Origin: Flavobacteriales bacterium
GTDB lineage: Bacteria; Bacteroidota; Bacteroidia; Flavobacteriales_D; Parvicellaceae
Reading direction: 5' to 3'
Length of the DNA stretch: 64,000 nt
Assembly (NCBI GenBank): GCA_020635565.1
Contig: JACJZN010000007.1
Coordinates: 434,001 to 498,000 of the forward strand
Shown here piece by piece: positions 1 through 8,271 of this stretch (within the stretch, counting starts at the first letter, position 1; each line of letters starts with the position of its first letter). Both the position numbers and the translations under genes were made by a program. The notes under the pieces were generated by a model. It made no database searches. It was not told where the DNA came from and saw nothing but the letters and a program-made list of their open reading frames with translations.

Positions 1-6
1 CCTAAA

Positions 7-987
7 ATGTCTAAACTTTTGGGCAATATAGAAGGAGCAGTAGATAAAACACAAGCAGAACAAGAAGCAAATCTGGACAAATACAGCAATGCTCATGAAA
101 TTAATATAGACTTTCAGACTGAGGTGTATACCAAGTCTATTCAAGATCTGATCAATTTGGGCGAAGAGCCGGGAATGACACTTCCGAGATTCTTGAAGAT
201 CCAGATCGAAAAGGGAATGGATAAGGCAATGGAGGGTTCTCAGGCACAATTGACCGCCATCGAACTGGAATTGGAATATGCTAAAGTTCAGGCAATATCA
301 CCATATATTATTCAGCAAAAGGAGGAGGAACTGGCATTGTATAAGCATATGTCAGCTGAGGCACCCTATGGTGTCCCAAATAGTAAGAAATATGGATATT
401 TAAGGAGAAAGATCGAACATAAATATGAGCCTATCCATAATAGGTGGGATCAAATGATAAGAAGATGGGAAAGCATTTTAGACACACTTGAGTACTGGGT
501 TATTGCCGGTTCTAGTGTATACCCTGCTTATGCGCCTTGGAGTTTTATCCCCGATTGGAAAGAACAAAAGGAAGTAGCGGAGTACTATAAGGACTGTTTT
601 CCTGGTTTTCTTAAGGTCAAAGAGAAAAACCTGCAAGAATATTTTGGGATGTCTTTTAGAGACATCTTTACTCACGAAACATTTATATGGAAAGTAAACA
701 ATAATTACATAGGATATTCTCAAGAGTTTTTAGAATTCTTGGTTGGTCCTGTGTACGAGAAATGTATTCCATTAAGTCATCCATCTAGTGATTTGATAAT
801 GACTTTCGAAAATAATTTTCATCACCCAAGGAAGATGTCTGATCCTCAAAGTCATTTACCAGGGGAGAGATTCAGAGATTTTTATGATCAGAGATATGGT
901 CAGGGTCGATACGAAATGAAGTATAGTAAAATAGCTAACAATGGAAGTAATGCAGCTCCTTGGAACTTGAAGACGTTTAAGTATTGA
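7..987 (+). CDS. Hypothetical protein, 326 aa
   Basis: I do not recognise the family. The ATG lies six bases into the window, so the start could be further upstream if the frame continues. The first half (about residues 1-130) is Glu/Gln/Lys-rich and predicted helical; the second half is aromatic-rich, with many Trp, Tyr and Phe. No signal peptide, membrane segment or catalytic motif is visible. The gene ends at TGA, followed by a convergent tRNA-Met unit. The length and biased but regular composition suggest a real protein. The function is unknown. Confidence 0.7.
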   Translation: MSKLLGNIEGAVDKTQAEQEANLDKYSNAHEINIDFQTEVYTKSIQDLINLGEEPGMTLPRFLKIQIEKGMDKAMEGSQAQLTAIELELEYAKVQAISPYIIQQKEEELALYKHMSAEAPYGVPNSKKYGYLRRKIEHKYEPIHNRWDQMIRRWESILDTLEYWVIAGSSVYPAYAPWSFIPDWKEQKEVAEYYKDCFPGFLKVKEKNLQEYFGMSFRDIFTHETFIWKVNNNYIGYSQEFLEFLVGPVYEKCIPLSHPSSDLIMTFENNFHHPRKMSDPQSHLPGERFRDFYDQRYGQGRYEMKYSKIANNGSNAAPWNLKTFKY

Positions 988-1040
988 TGGGATCTCCTTT
1001 CTTGAATTTTTAGGCAATGGTTTTGAAAATGTCATAGCAC

Positions 1041-1069
1041 AAAAAAACCCAAACATTTCTGTCTGGGTT
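1041..1069 (-). terminator. Rho-independent terminator of the tRNA-Met unit
   Basis: Read on the minus strand just past the tRNA 3' end, the sequence has a stem AACCCA/TGGGTT followed immediately by a run of T residues (AAAAAAA on the plus strand at 1041-1047). Its position directly downstream of the tRNA supports a terminator for that transcript. Confidence 0.75.
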
Positions 1070-1071
1070 CT

Positions 1072-1148
1072 TGGTGGCGCGGGGGAGATTTGAACTCCCG
1101 ACCTCAGGGTTATGAATCCTGCGCTCTAACCAACTGAGCTACCGCGCC
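1072..1148 (-). tRNA. tRNA-Met (anticodon CAU)
   Basis: On the minus strand a 77-nt cloverleaf begins GGCGCGG and ends CCGCGCC-A, giving a perfect 7-bp acceptor stem, and the CCA is encoded (1072-1074). The D-arm (TAGCTCAGTTGGTTAGA), the anticodon loop with CAT, and the T-arm with GTTCAAATC are all recognisable. The acceptor begins with a paired G-C, so elongator Met is likelier than initiator. A CAU tRNA could also be tRNA-Ile2 after lysidine modification, which cannot be excluded by eye. The encoded CCA and the flanking terminator indicate a functional gene. Confidence 0.95.
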
Positions 1149-1310
1149 TAAGTAAATCTCAGCAATTTCGTACAACTAAGTGAGTTCTTCTGGCAACTAT
1201 TCTAATTGGCGTTGTTGAAGATTTTGTAAAAAATCACTTAGGGAGCGCAAATATATAAAAATTGTCAATTGTCATTCATTTGGAATGAAAAAAAATCCCT
1301 TTTTGTTGTA

Positions 1311-1345
1311 TTTGTGAAGTCTTTGACGTGCTTTCATTATTTTTG
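1311..1345 (+). promoter_or_regulatory. Candidate hflX promoter (TTTG ... TATTTTTG)
   Basis: TTTG at 1311-1314 and TATTTTTG at 1338-1345 match the Bacteroidota housekeeping pattern (TTG, 17-23 nt spacer, TAnnTTTG) with a 23-nt spacer. The ATG of hflX follows 17 nt after the -7 box. The rest of 1149-1362 is AT-rich sequence in which I see no gene. Confidence 0.5.
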
Positions 1346-1362
1346 TCTACTTAATTATCTTA

Positions 1363-2556
1363 ATGGGAGATCCATACCATACTTTAGAAAAGCAGGAAAC
1401 TGCTGTTATTATCGGTTTGACCACGGAAGGTGTTACCGAAGAAATGACGCATGAATATCTGGATGAATTAGCTTTTTTGGCCGAAACTTCTGGAGCTATA
1501 ACCGTAAAGCGATTCACGCAAAAAATGTCTCTGCCCAATACCGCAACATTTGTAGGGAAAGGTAAATTACAGGAGATAAAAGATTTTATTGATGAGAATG
1601 AGATAGACATGGCGATTTTTGATGATGACCTTTCGCCTACTCAGATCCGAAACATCGAACGTGAATTGAATATCAAGATATTAGATAGAAGTAACCTTAT
1701 CTTAGATATTTTCGCGAGTAGAGCACGTTCAGCCGATGCAAAAACTCAAGTTGAGCTGGCTCAATACCAATATTTGCTTCCACGTCTTACCAGAATGTGG
1801 ACGCACTTGGAGCGTCAGAAAGGTGGGATTGGAATGAGAGGGCCTGGAGAAACTCAGATCGAAACGGATAGAAGGATCATAAAGGATAAAATAACTCGTC
1901 TCAAAGAAAAGCTGGATAAGATTGACAAACAGAAACAAGTTCAGAGGGGAAATCGAGGTAAGATGGTAAGAGTTGCTTTGGTCGGATACACTAACGTTGG
2001 GAAATCAACGATTATGAATCTAATGAGCAAATCAGATGTTTTTGCAGAAAATAAGCTCTTTGCCACACTAGATACAACCGTAAGGAAAGTTGTAATCAAG
2101 AATATTCCGTTTCTATTGTCTGATACCGTAGGTTTTATCAGAAAACTTCCACATCAGCTGGTAGAGTCGTTTAAATCTACCTTGGATGAGGTCAGAGAGG
2201 CGGACCTATTACTTCATGTGGTAGATATCTCTCATTATTCTTTTGAAGATCATTTCAACACCGTGAACGAAACAATTGCAGAAATAGGGGCTTCTGACAA
2301 ACCTACAATTGTTGTCTTCAATAAAATAGACGCCTACACAGCAACGGGAGGATTTGAGGAAGGAATTAATTCAAAACCAGGAATTGAAGACCTCAAAAAG
2401 ACGTGGATGAACAAGCTAAACAATAGAGTGATCTTTTTGAGCGCGGTTGAGAACATTAATGTAGACGAATTTCGGGAGATGCTATACGAAGAAGTGAAGC
2501 AAATTCATATTACAAGATTTCCATATAACGATTTCTTGTATCAGGATTATGAATAG
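1363..2556 (+). CDS. hflX: GTPase HflX
   Basis: A ribosome-associated GTPase of the HflX family, which splits or rescues stalled ribosomes. The 397 aa contain the HflX N-terminal nucleotide-binding-like domain (about residues 10-110, with FVGKGKLQEI and IFDDDLSPTQIRN). The conserved linker GGIGMRGPGETQIETDRR and a coiled helix follow, then the G domain: G1 GYTNVGKST at about 208-216, G3 DTVGFIRKLP and G4 NKID. The C-terminal extension is short. The ATG is preceded by a TAnnTTTG box and no strong Shine-Dalgarno, as is usual in this phylum. The next gene starts 29 bp downstream but has its own possible -7 box. Confidence 0.97.
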   Translation: MGDPYHTLEKQETAVIIGLTTEGVTEEMTHEYLDELAFLAETSGAITVKRFTQKMSLPNTATFVGKGKLQEIKDFIDENEIDMAIFDDDLSPTQIRNIERELNIKILDRSNLILDIFASRARSADAKTQVELAQYQYLLPRLTRMWTHLERQKGGIGMRGPGETQIETDRRIIKDKITRLKEKLDKIDKQKQVQRGNRGKMVRVALVGYTNVGKSTIMNLMSKSDVFAENKLFATLDTTVRKVVIKNIPFLLSDTVGFIRKLPHQLVESFKSTLDEVREADLLLHVVDISHYSFEDHFNTVNETIAEIGASDKPTIVVFNKIDAYTATGGFEEGINSKPGIEDLKKTWMNKLNNRVIFLSAVENINVDEFREMLYEEVKQIHITRFPYNDFLYQDYE

Positions 2557-2585
2557 ATTTGTAGAACTACACACACGCATATATC

Positions 2586-3539
2586 ATGACAGGAAAAATT
2601 TTAGTAGTTGGCTCCAATGGTCAAATTGGTACCGAACTTTGCTTAGAACTTATCAGAAGGTATGGTTCAGATAAGGTAATTGCTTCAGATATTAGAGAAA
2701 TAGAGGGGGAAGTATCATGTGTTTTTGAACCTCTGGATATTTTAGATCAAGATAGATTAAGAATGATTGTTACAGAACATGGGGTGAAGCAGGTCTATCT
2801 CTTGGCAGCCTTGCTTTCTGCTACAGCAGAAAGAAATCCTGAATTTGCGTGGAGGTTGAATATGGATGGGCTTTTCAATGTGCTGAATCTTGCAAAGGAG
2901 GGGCTCATCGATCGTGTGTTTTGGCCAAGTAGTATTGCAGTATTCGGACCAAACACACCAAAAGAGAATACACCTCAAGATACAATAATGCAGCCTACTA
3001 CGGTTTATGGAATTAGTAAACAAGCAGGGGAGAACTGGTGTCAGTATTACTTTGAGAAATTTGGTGTAGATGTAAGAAGTATTCGATATCCGGGATTGAT
3101 TGGATATAAATCCTTGCCTGGTGGAGGCACAACGGATTATGCCGTTGATATATTTTATCAAGCACTGGAGCATCAGGAATATACCTGTTTTCTGGATGAG
3201 AAAATGAAATTGCCTATGATGTATATGGGTGATGCAGTAAATGCTACCGTTGATATTATGGAGCAACCTAAAGAGAACATCAAAGTACGAACAAGCTATA
3301 ATCTTGCTGGGTTTTCTTTTACTCCTGCTGAACTTGCCAAGGAGATTAAGCATTTGATTCCAGAATTTAAAATCAATTATGACCTTGATTATCGTAATGA
3401 TATTGCTAATTCTTGGCCTGATTCTATAGATGATTCTGTTGCAAGAAATGACTGGGGCTGGAAAAATGAAGTGGACCTGAGTAAGTTAACGGAAATAATG
3501 TTAGCCAATCTTTCTCCCAAGTTTAATAGTGAAAAATAG
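2586..3539 (+). CDS. NAD-dependent L-threonine 3-dehydrogenase, short-chain (epimerase-like) type
   Basis: The protein is an extended SDR of 317 aa. The Rossmann motif GSNGQIGTEL lies near residue 9, an AALLSATAE segment follows, and the catalytic pair is in YGISK. The signatures FWPSSIAVFGP, PGGGTTDYAVDIFY and PMMYM closely resemble the short-chain L-threonine dehydrogenases characterised from flavobacteria. The reaction would be L-threonine + NAD+ to 2-amino-3-ketobutyrate, normally cleaved next by a 2-amino-3-ketobutyrate CoA ligase that is not present nearby. TAGATTTG at 2554-2561, overlapping the hflX stop codon, fits TAnnTTTG and may give it its own promoter. A related epimerase function is less likely. 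Confidence 0.88.
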   Translation: MTGKILVVGSNGQIGTELCLELIRRYGSDKVIASDIREIEGEVSCVFEPLDILDQDRLRMIVTEHGVKQVYLLAALLSATAERNPEFAWRLNMDGLFNVLNLAKEGLIDRVFWPSSIAVFGPNTPKENTPQDTIMQPTTVYGISKQAGENWCQYYFEKFGVDVRSIRYPGLIGYKSLPGGGTTDYAVDIFYQALEHQEYTCFLDEKMKLPMMYMGDAVNATVDIMEQPKENIKVRTSYNLAGFSFTPAELAKEIKHLIPEFKINYDLDYRNDIANSWPDSIDDSVARNDWGWKNEVDLSKLTEIMLANLSPKFNSEK

Positions 3540-3680
3540 ACTATTTATCTATTTTCGGTAAAAATTCGTCTATTTAAAGCAACTTTTTGGCACGGTTTCC
3601 GTAGTATTTGTTAGTCGAAACTCAGCTTTCGTTTGTCGAAAAACTTTAAGAAAATTGTTGAATATGACTAAATTAGCTAC

Positions 3681-4577
3681 ATGAAAACTTTTCTACTCTT
3701 ACTCACAATAGTTTTAGCCTTACCGATTTTCGGAATTGGTGGTGAAACAGATCCTACAGATCAAAATTCAGATACGCTGAACCAAAGTGTAGATGGAAAG
3801 AAACATGGTTACTGGGTCATTTTTGCTCACATGAGAAACATGCCGGATTATGCTCCTGATGATGTGATCGAAGAGGGAAGGTATAAGATGAATCGAAAGG
3901 AAGGTGCATGGAAGAAGTATTTTCCTACAGGAAACCTTCAGAGTGAGATTGTTTATAAGAATGGTAAGGCTGTTGGTGATTTTGTAACCTATTATGATAA
4001 TAAGGAGAATACGGTTGAGGAGCAAGGTAATTGGCAAGGCAAGGCCTACACAGATAAATTTGTGAGATATCACGAAAACGGAGTTATAGCGCAAGAGAAG
4101 AATTTTAATGCTGAAGGGAAGGCTGAAGGTACTCAAAAGTATTTTTACGAAAACGGACAGGTAGAGCTTGAGTTCACTGCTTCTAATGGAGTAAACAAAG
4201 GTACCGCAACAAGATATTGGCCGAATGGAGATGTTAAGGAGATCATCACATTTGATGCTGAAGGTAATGGGGCTAGTTCAGGTGAGAAACCTAGAGTAAA
4301 TCCACCTGTGATTTTGGACTCAGAGAAAGAAGATAAGAAAGCTGGTGATGGTATTGCGGCTCAAGGGAAAGAGAATGAGGCTCAGAAGTCTGGAAATGGA
4401 ATCGTGGACGGATATCATAAGACTTACAATGACAATAAAGATATTTTGATGGATGGTGAGTTCAAAGGAGGTAAACTTTTTAATGGTAAACATTATATCT
4501 ATGACGAGTATGGTTTGCTTGAGAAAATTGAAGTTTACAAGAATGGAAAGTATGTGGGTAATGGTGTTGTTGAATAA
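3681..4577 (+). CDS. Secreted MORN-repeat protein (YwqK-like)
   Basis: The 298 aa begin with a typical signal peptide (MKTFLLLLTIVLALPIFG). MORN-variant repeats follow, of the type G.W..Y...G.....Y..G...G....Y: for example EGAWKKYFPTGNLQSEIVYKNGK, then FVRYHENGVIAQEKNF, YFYENGQVELEF and RYWPNGDVKEI. A Lys/Glu-rich linker at about 205-245 precedes one more repeat set. Proteins of this kind are often labelled 'YwqK family antitoxin' in databases, but nothing here suggests a toxin partner. It is probably exported to the periplasm or surface. A second MORN-repeat protein occurs at 38643. Its promoter is unclear; a strong terminator follows the gene. Confidence 0.8.
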   Translation: MKTFLLLLTIVLALPIFGIGGETDPTDQNSDTLNQSVDGKKHGYWVIFAHMRNMPDYAPDDVIEEGRYKMNRKEGAWKKYFPTGNLQSEIVYKNGKAVGDFVTYYDNKENTVEEQGNWQGKAYTDKFVRYHENGVIAQEKNFNAEGKAEGTQKYFYENGQVELEFTASNGVNKGTATRYWPNGDVKEIITFDAEGNGASSGEKPRVNPPVILDSEKEDKKAGDGIAAQGKENEAQKSGNGIVDGYHKTYNDNKDILMDGEFKGGKLFNGKHYIYDEYGLLEKIEVYKNGKYVGNGVVE

Positions 4578-4600
4578 GAAATAGTTAACTCGAGTATACT

Positions 4601-4630
4601 AAAAGCAGAACATATGTTCTGCTTTTTTTT
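4601..4630 (+). terminator. Rho-independent terminator after the MORN gene
   Basis: A palindrome with arms AAAAGCAGAACAT and ATGTTCTGCTTTT is followed by a run of eight T residues. It lies 24 bp after the stop codon of the preceding plus-strand gene. Confidence 0.85.
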
Positions 4631-4682
4631 GCCCTGTATCATCCTTGTTAACCTGATTCATGAACAAATATAAAAGGCAAAA

Positions 4683-4713
4683 GACAAAAAAAGGGAGGCT
4701 CATGCCTCCCTTT
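4683..4713 (-). terminator. Rho-independent terminator of the AIM24 operon
   Basis: On the minus strand a 10-bp perfect stem AAAGGGAGGC/GCCTCCCTTT with a 4-nt loop is followed by TTTTTTT. It lies 26 bp past the stop of the last AIM24 paralogue, so it closes that three-gene unit. Confidence 0.85.
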
Positions 4714-4739
4714 GCTATTAGTTAGGAATAACAAATCAT

Positions 4740-5411
4740 CTAGCCCTTACTTTTCTTTGGTCTGAATGGAGCAAGGAAGGAAGTTAGAGGTTGGATCTTT
4801 CTGGTTTGAATCCATACTTTACCTTCTCCTGAGAATCTACAAACAAAACCTTCACCAGAGAGGAACAATGATTTATATCCACCTACTTTAGATACTTTAT
4901 AGTCCAATCCATCAGTAAAGGCAACAATATGACCAGTATCAACAACATAATTGTCCTTAATGTCAATTTGCATGATACCTCCGTAGCTATTAAACCAAAG
5001 GTCTCCTTTACCAGATGCTTTGATCAGGAATAATTTCTCACCAGAAAAGAATCCTTTAACTAGTCCTTGCCATTTTGTAGCAAGATCAATATCTGGATGA
5101 GAAGCTACATATGCAGAATTTTGCAAGAAGACGGTTTCATTATCCAAATAGATATGATCCATATCTCCGGGTGCTGCTGGTGCAATACAAAGTTCTCCGG
5201 CACCATTTTCAGCCGTAAATTCATTGATAAAAAGAGATTCACCGGTTAGAAAACGCTTAAAACCTCCCTTGAATTTAGTTTTCATTTTAATATTCGTATC
5301 CATAGTTGCCATGGCAGACGCTTCCACCTTTACCGTTTTACCCGAAGGTACTTGAACGGTCAAGAAGCTGTAGTCTGGCTTATGATCGAAGTGAAATTCA
5401 AAATTTTCCAT
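4740..5411 (-). CDS. AIM24 family (TIGR00266-like) protein, paralogue 3
   Basis: A protein of the AIM24 family, a double beta-barrel-like fold with uncertain biochemical role (the yeast member is mitochondrial). Visible hallmarks are the VPSGKTVKVEASAMATMD region near the N-terminus, GESLFINEFTA, a repeated G-E-x-L-F motif (SGEKLFLIKASGKGDLWFNSYGG) and the C-terminal GEGFVCRFSGEGKVWIQTR. There is no signal peptide. The frame is open to a TTG nine bases further upstream, but the ATG at 5411 (MENFEF) is the natural start. It is the last of three tandem paralogues with gaps of about 20-30 bp, so an operon is likely. Its C-terminus is basic (RPKKSKG). Confidence 0.88.
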   Translation of the reverse strand: MENFEFHFDHKPDYSFLTVQVPSGKTVKVEASAMATMDTNIKMKTKFKGGFKRFLTGESLFINEFTAENGAGELCIAPAAPGDMDHIYLDNETVFLQNSAYVASHPDIDLATKWQGLVKGFFSGEKLFLIKASGKGDLWFNSYGGIMQIDIKDNYVVDTGHIVAFTDGLDYKVSKVGGYKSLFLSGEGFVCRFSGEGKVWIQTRKIQPLTSFLAPFRPKKSKG

Positions 5412-5441
5412 AATAATCAAGTATTTAAATTGGGTAAAACA

Positions 5442-6122
5442 TTAAAGTGGTCTAAGGCTTGGTCCAATGGCTGCACCAAAACTATTTGGATTATGTGATT
5501 GACACCACACAGTTCCTTTTCCACTAAATTTAGCAACAAAACCTTCTCCACCAAGCATTGAAGACATCCAGCTACTTCCGGCCTTTGTAATCTTCATCTC
5601 AAGTGATGGTTCGTAACAAACAATATGCCCTGTATCAACGATGTGTGCTCCATCAACTTCTACAGGATAGATTTCACCATAGGCATTGATCAGTACTTTC
5701 CCTGTTCCGCTCACGTTCACCCAGAATAAATTTTCACCTCCTAAAAAGGCTTTCCCAAATCCACCCCATTTCAGGTCGATCTCTACCCCATGTTCAGATG
5801 CGAGATAACCACCTCCGGTGATGATCAAGCTCTCTCCATTTATTTCTTTTACAAACATATCTCCCGGAAGAGTAGGTGCCAAGTATACCTCACCTCCACT
5901 AGTTCCTGGAGTAAAATGGTTAATGAAAAATCCTTCACCTGCGATCATACGCTTCAGACCTTTCATGATTCCTCCTTTGCCTTTCTTATGCGTAGTCGTC
6001 TCGATTTGCATGTCATTACTCATCGCGATCATCGATCCTCCTTCAGCAGTAAGTGTTTCACCAGCGTTCATTGTTACCTTTGCAACAGAACTTCCTGGTC
6101 TCATTTCAATATCTATATTCAT
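5442..6122 (-). CDS. AIM24 family (TIGR00266-like) protein, paralogue 2
   Basis: The middle gene of the tandem AIM24 trio, 226 aa. It has the family layout: NAGETLTAEGGSMIAMS at residues 17-33, GEGFFINHFTPGTSGGEVYLAPTLPGDM, GGENLFWVNVSGTGKVLINAYG, VDTGHIVCYEPSLEM, and GEGFVAKFSGKGTVWCQSHNPNSF near the end. The ending ...TVWCQSHNPNSFGAAIG resembles the most common bacterial TIGR00266 proteins, so this paralogue may be the ancestral-type copy. No signal or membrane segment is seen. The ATG start is unambiguous. The cellular role of the family in bacteria is not established. Confidence 0.88.
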   Translation of the reverse strand: MNIDIEMRPGSSVAKVTMNAGETLTAEGGSMIAMSNDMQIETTTHKKGKGGIMKGLKRMIAGEGFFINHFTPGTSGGEVYLAPTLPGDMFVKEINGESLIITGGGYLASEHGVEIDLKWGGFGKAFLGGENLFWVNVSGTGKVLINAYGEIYPVEVDGAHIVDTGHIVCYEPSLEMKITKAGSSWMSSMLGGEGFVAKFSGKGTVWCQSHNPNSFGAAIGPSLRPL

Positions 6123-6150
6123 TTTAAATTCGATTTAAGAAGTCCAACAA

Positions 6151-6813
6151 TTACAAGTTTCTATTAACCCAGCTCGCCAATCCAGCAAAACTTCTCGTCT
6201 GAAGAATCACTTTTCCTTTTCCTTTAACTCTCATCACGAAGCCTTCTCCACTTGTAAGCGAAGAGATAAGCCCGCCTGAAAGCTGAGTTTTGATTTCGAA
6301 TCCTGGAGGGTAAGCAACCAAGTGATCAGTATCAACAATCAGTTCTCCGTCAATTTCTTTTTCAACTAAACCACCATAAGCTCCAAAAACGAATTTCCCT
6401 GGTCCTTCAACCTTTAGCCTGAACAGCCCTTCTCCTCCAAACCAAGAATGCAATCCTGCCCATTTCATCTTTAGTTTAACTGAAGGCTCAGAACAGATAT
6501 ATGCCCCTGGTTGCATATAAAAATCCTCACCATCCTTAAGGTCCATCAACATAACATCTCCTGGGAATCCCTGGGTAATTGTCAGTCTAAGTGTTTTATC
6601 TGTAGGATTGGAGAAATGATTAACGAATAAACTTTCACCAGCAAACATTTTCTTTCCGATTCCCCTAAAGAATCCACCGTTGAATTTTGCTTTCATTTCC
6701 ATTTCGGCACTCATGCTCGCCATTGCATCTGATTCTGCAACAAAGGACTCTCCTGGAGCCAGATCTACATGAAGATAGCCAAAGGCAGGTCTGCCTTCCA
6801 CTTTAATTTCCAT
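6151..6813 (-). CDS. AIM24 family (TIGR00266-like) protein, paralogue 1
   Basis: The first gene of the AIM24 trio, 220 aa. It carries LAPGESFVAESDAMASMS, FAGESLFVNHFSNPTDKTLRLTI, QGFPGDVM, GGEGLFRLKVEGPGKFVFGAYGG, VDTDHLVAYPPGFEI and SGEGFVMRVKGKGKVILQTRS. The three proteins share the same motif order but differ clearly in sequence, so the duplications look old. The 118 bp upstream (6814-6931) should hold the operon promoter, but no convincing TAnnTTTG box is visible. It is presumably cytoplasmic, as there is no signal peptide. Confidence 0.88.
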   Translation of the reverse strand: MEIKVEGRPAFGYLHVDLAPGESFVAESDAMASMSAEMEMKAKFNGGFFRGIGKKMFAGESLFVNHFSNPTDKTLRLTITQGFPGDVMLMDLKDGEDFYMQPGAYICSEPSVKLKMKWAGLHSWFGGEGLFRLKVEGPGKFVFGAYGGLVEKEIDGELIVDTDHLVAYPPGFEIKTQLSGGLISSLTSGEGFVMRVKGKGKVILQTRSFAGLASWVNRNL

Positions 6814-6931
6814 TTTATCAACTTTAGTTAGTAATTAGTTTTTAGTACACCAATGTGTAGGTGTAAACATAACAAAAATTATTGGAAAAATAAATGGAAC
6901 ACCATGTTAACAAGTTTTGAAAATGAGTCAC

Positions 6932-8080
6932 TTAAACCTCAAGTCCAATTAGTAAAACGTCATCGGTTTGTTCATTCCCCTGCTGCCAGTTTTTAAATAC
7001 GTATTGAATGTAATCCTTTTGTTCGTTCATCGTCATGTTTTCAGATTTCAATAACAGGTCTTTAAGCTGTGCTTTCTTGAACTTTTTGTCGTCAGGTCCG
7101 CCAAATTGATCCGTGATCCCATCTGAAAAAAGATAGAATCGATCCCCTTTTTGTAGTTGGATTTTCACTTCATCAAAGACTTTTTCATCTGTAATATAGA
7201 ATCCTATTGGATACTTAGATCCGACTAGTTCCTGAATTTCATTTTTGATCAAAATACAAGGTCGATAAGCACCTGCAAAGCACAACTCGTTCGTCTCCTT
7301 AATAAATTTTGTCAAAGCAATATCCATCCCATCGCGAGCTTTTAGTTCGTTGTTTTTTGACATTGCTTCAGTTAAACCAAGGTCTAGTTCAGCTAAAATT
7401 TTACCTGGAGATTTGATCTCTCTTTTGATGATGATCTCTCTTAACAAGGAATTACCTACAACACTTAATAATGCACCAGGTACACCGTGTCCGGTACAGT
7501 CTACTGCAGCTACAAAGATCGATTCATCATTTTCATAGAACCAATAGAAATCACCACTTACTTTATCTTTCGGTGAGAAGAATAAAAAGGCATCCGAGAA
7601 GGCATTTTGGAAAACACTAGCATCTGGTAGAATGACCTCCTGCAGTCGCTTCGCATAATCCAGACTATCTTGGATTTCATCGTTCTTTTCAGATAGTAAG
7701 TTGTTCTTTAGGGCAAGTTCTACTTCTTTCTTTTTCTTTTCTGTAATGTCAGTTCCTATAGATACGATCATACCATCATTCGTAATTGATGTATTCCATA
7801 AGAACCATTTTGAACTTCCAAAAGAGGTTTCAACGGGTCTTTCAGATTGCACACCGCCCAAACGAACGGAACGCTCCAATTGATCTAATACAAGGTCCTT
7901 TAATTCCTTAATATCAGCACCTGAGTTCGTTTTATACCACCATTGATCCCCGAGTAATTCATCAGGGCTATAACCTAGAATGTTTTTTACAGATGGACTT
8001 ACATACTGAACTTTTCCAGTAGTGTCTAGTAATAAAATGATGTTATTGATTTGATTAAGTATTGCTTTTATGTTGTTCAT
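6932..8080 (-). CDS. PAS domain SpoIIE-type (PP2C) protein phosphatase
   Basis: The protein has a cytoplasmic sensor-phosphatase layout of 382 aa. Residues 1-110 form a PAS domain (ILLLDTTGKVQYVSPSVKNILGYSPDELLG, followed by a PAC-like ISIGTDITEKKKKEVE). A short coiled coil (to about 150) leads into a SpoIIE/RsbU-type PP2C domain at about 155-382. Signature motifs are SPKDKVSGDFYWF, VDCTGHGVPGALLS, RDGMDIAL, GAYRPCIL and LFSDGITDQFGG. Such enzymes dephosphorylate anti-anti-sigma factor (STAS) proteins or similar partners; none is encoded nearby. Two other phosphatases of this class occur in the window (22897 and 28269), linked to TPR instead of PAS. Confidence 0.9.
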   Translation of the reverse strand: MNNIKAILNQINNIILLLDTTGKVQYVSPSVKNILGYSPDELLGDQWWYKTNSGADIKELKDLVLDQLERSVRLGGVQSERPVETSFGSSKWFLWNTSITNDGMIVSIGTDITEKKKKEVELALKNNLLSEKNDEIQDSLDYAKRLQEVILPDASVFQNAFSDAFLFFSPKDKVSGDFYWFYENDESIFVAAVDCTGHGVPGALLSVVGNSLLREIIIKREIKSPGKILAELDLGLTEAMSKNNELKARDGMDIALTKFIKETNELCFAGAYRPCILIKNEIQELVGSKYPIGFYITDEKVFDEVKIQLQKGDRFYLFSDGITDQFGGPDDKKFKKAQLKDLLLKSENMTMNEQKDYIQYVFKNWQQGNEQTDDVLLIGLEV

Positions 8081-8271
8081 GACAAAATGAAATTAAATAG
8101 GAAAAACGTAGGGAAAGGTAGTCTCAGCCAATAATTGACCAGTGCATCCAATGCGCCTTAAAGCAATACGTCCTATTTAATGTGTTCTTCATTTCAGTGT
8201 CAAAATTAGATAAAAAGGAATTACAAATCCAAATTTTATTTTCAGAATTAAAACATGGCTACCTTTGTGAG

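Noticed and set aside
3681..4577. Toxin-antitoxin system from the YwqK label
   Set aside because: The protein is an exported MORN-repeat protein; no toxin-like gene is adjacent.
5790..6167. Plus-strand frames within the AIM24 genes
   Set aside because: They lie wholly antisense to clear AIM24 coding sequence and have no plausible start context or composition.
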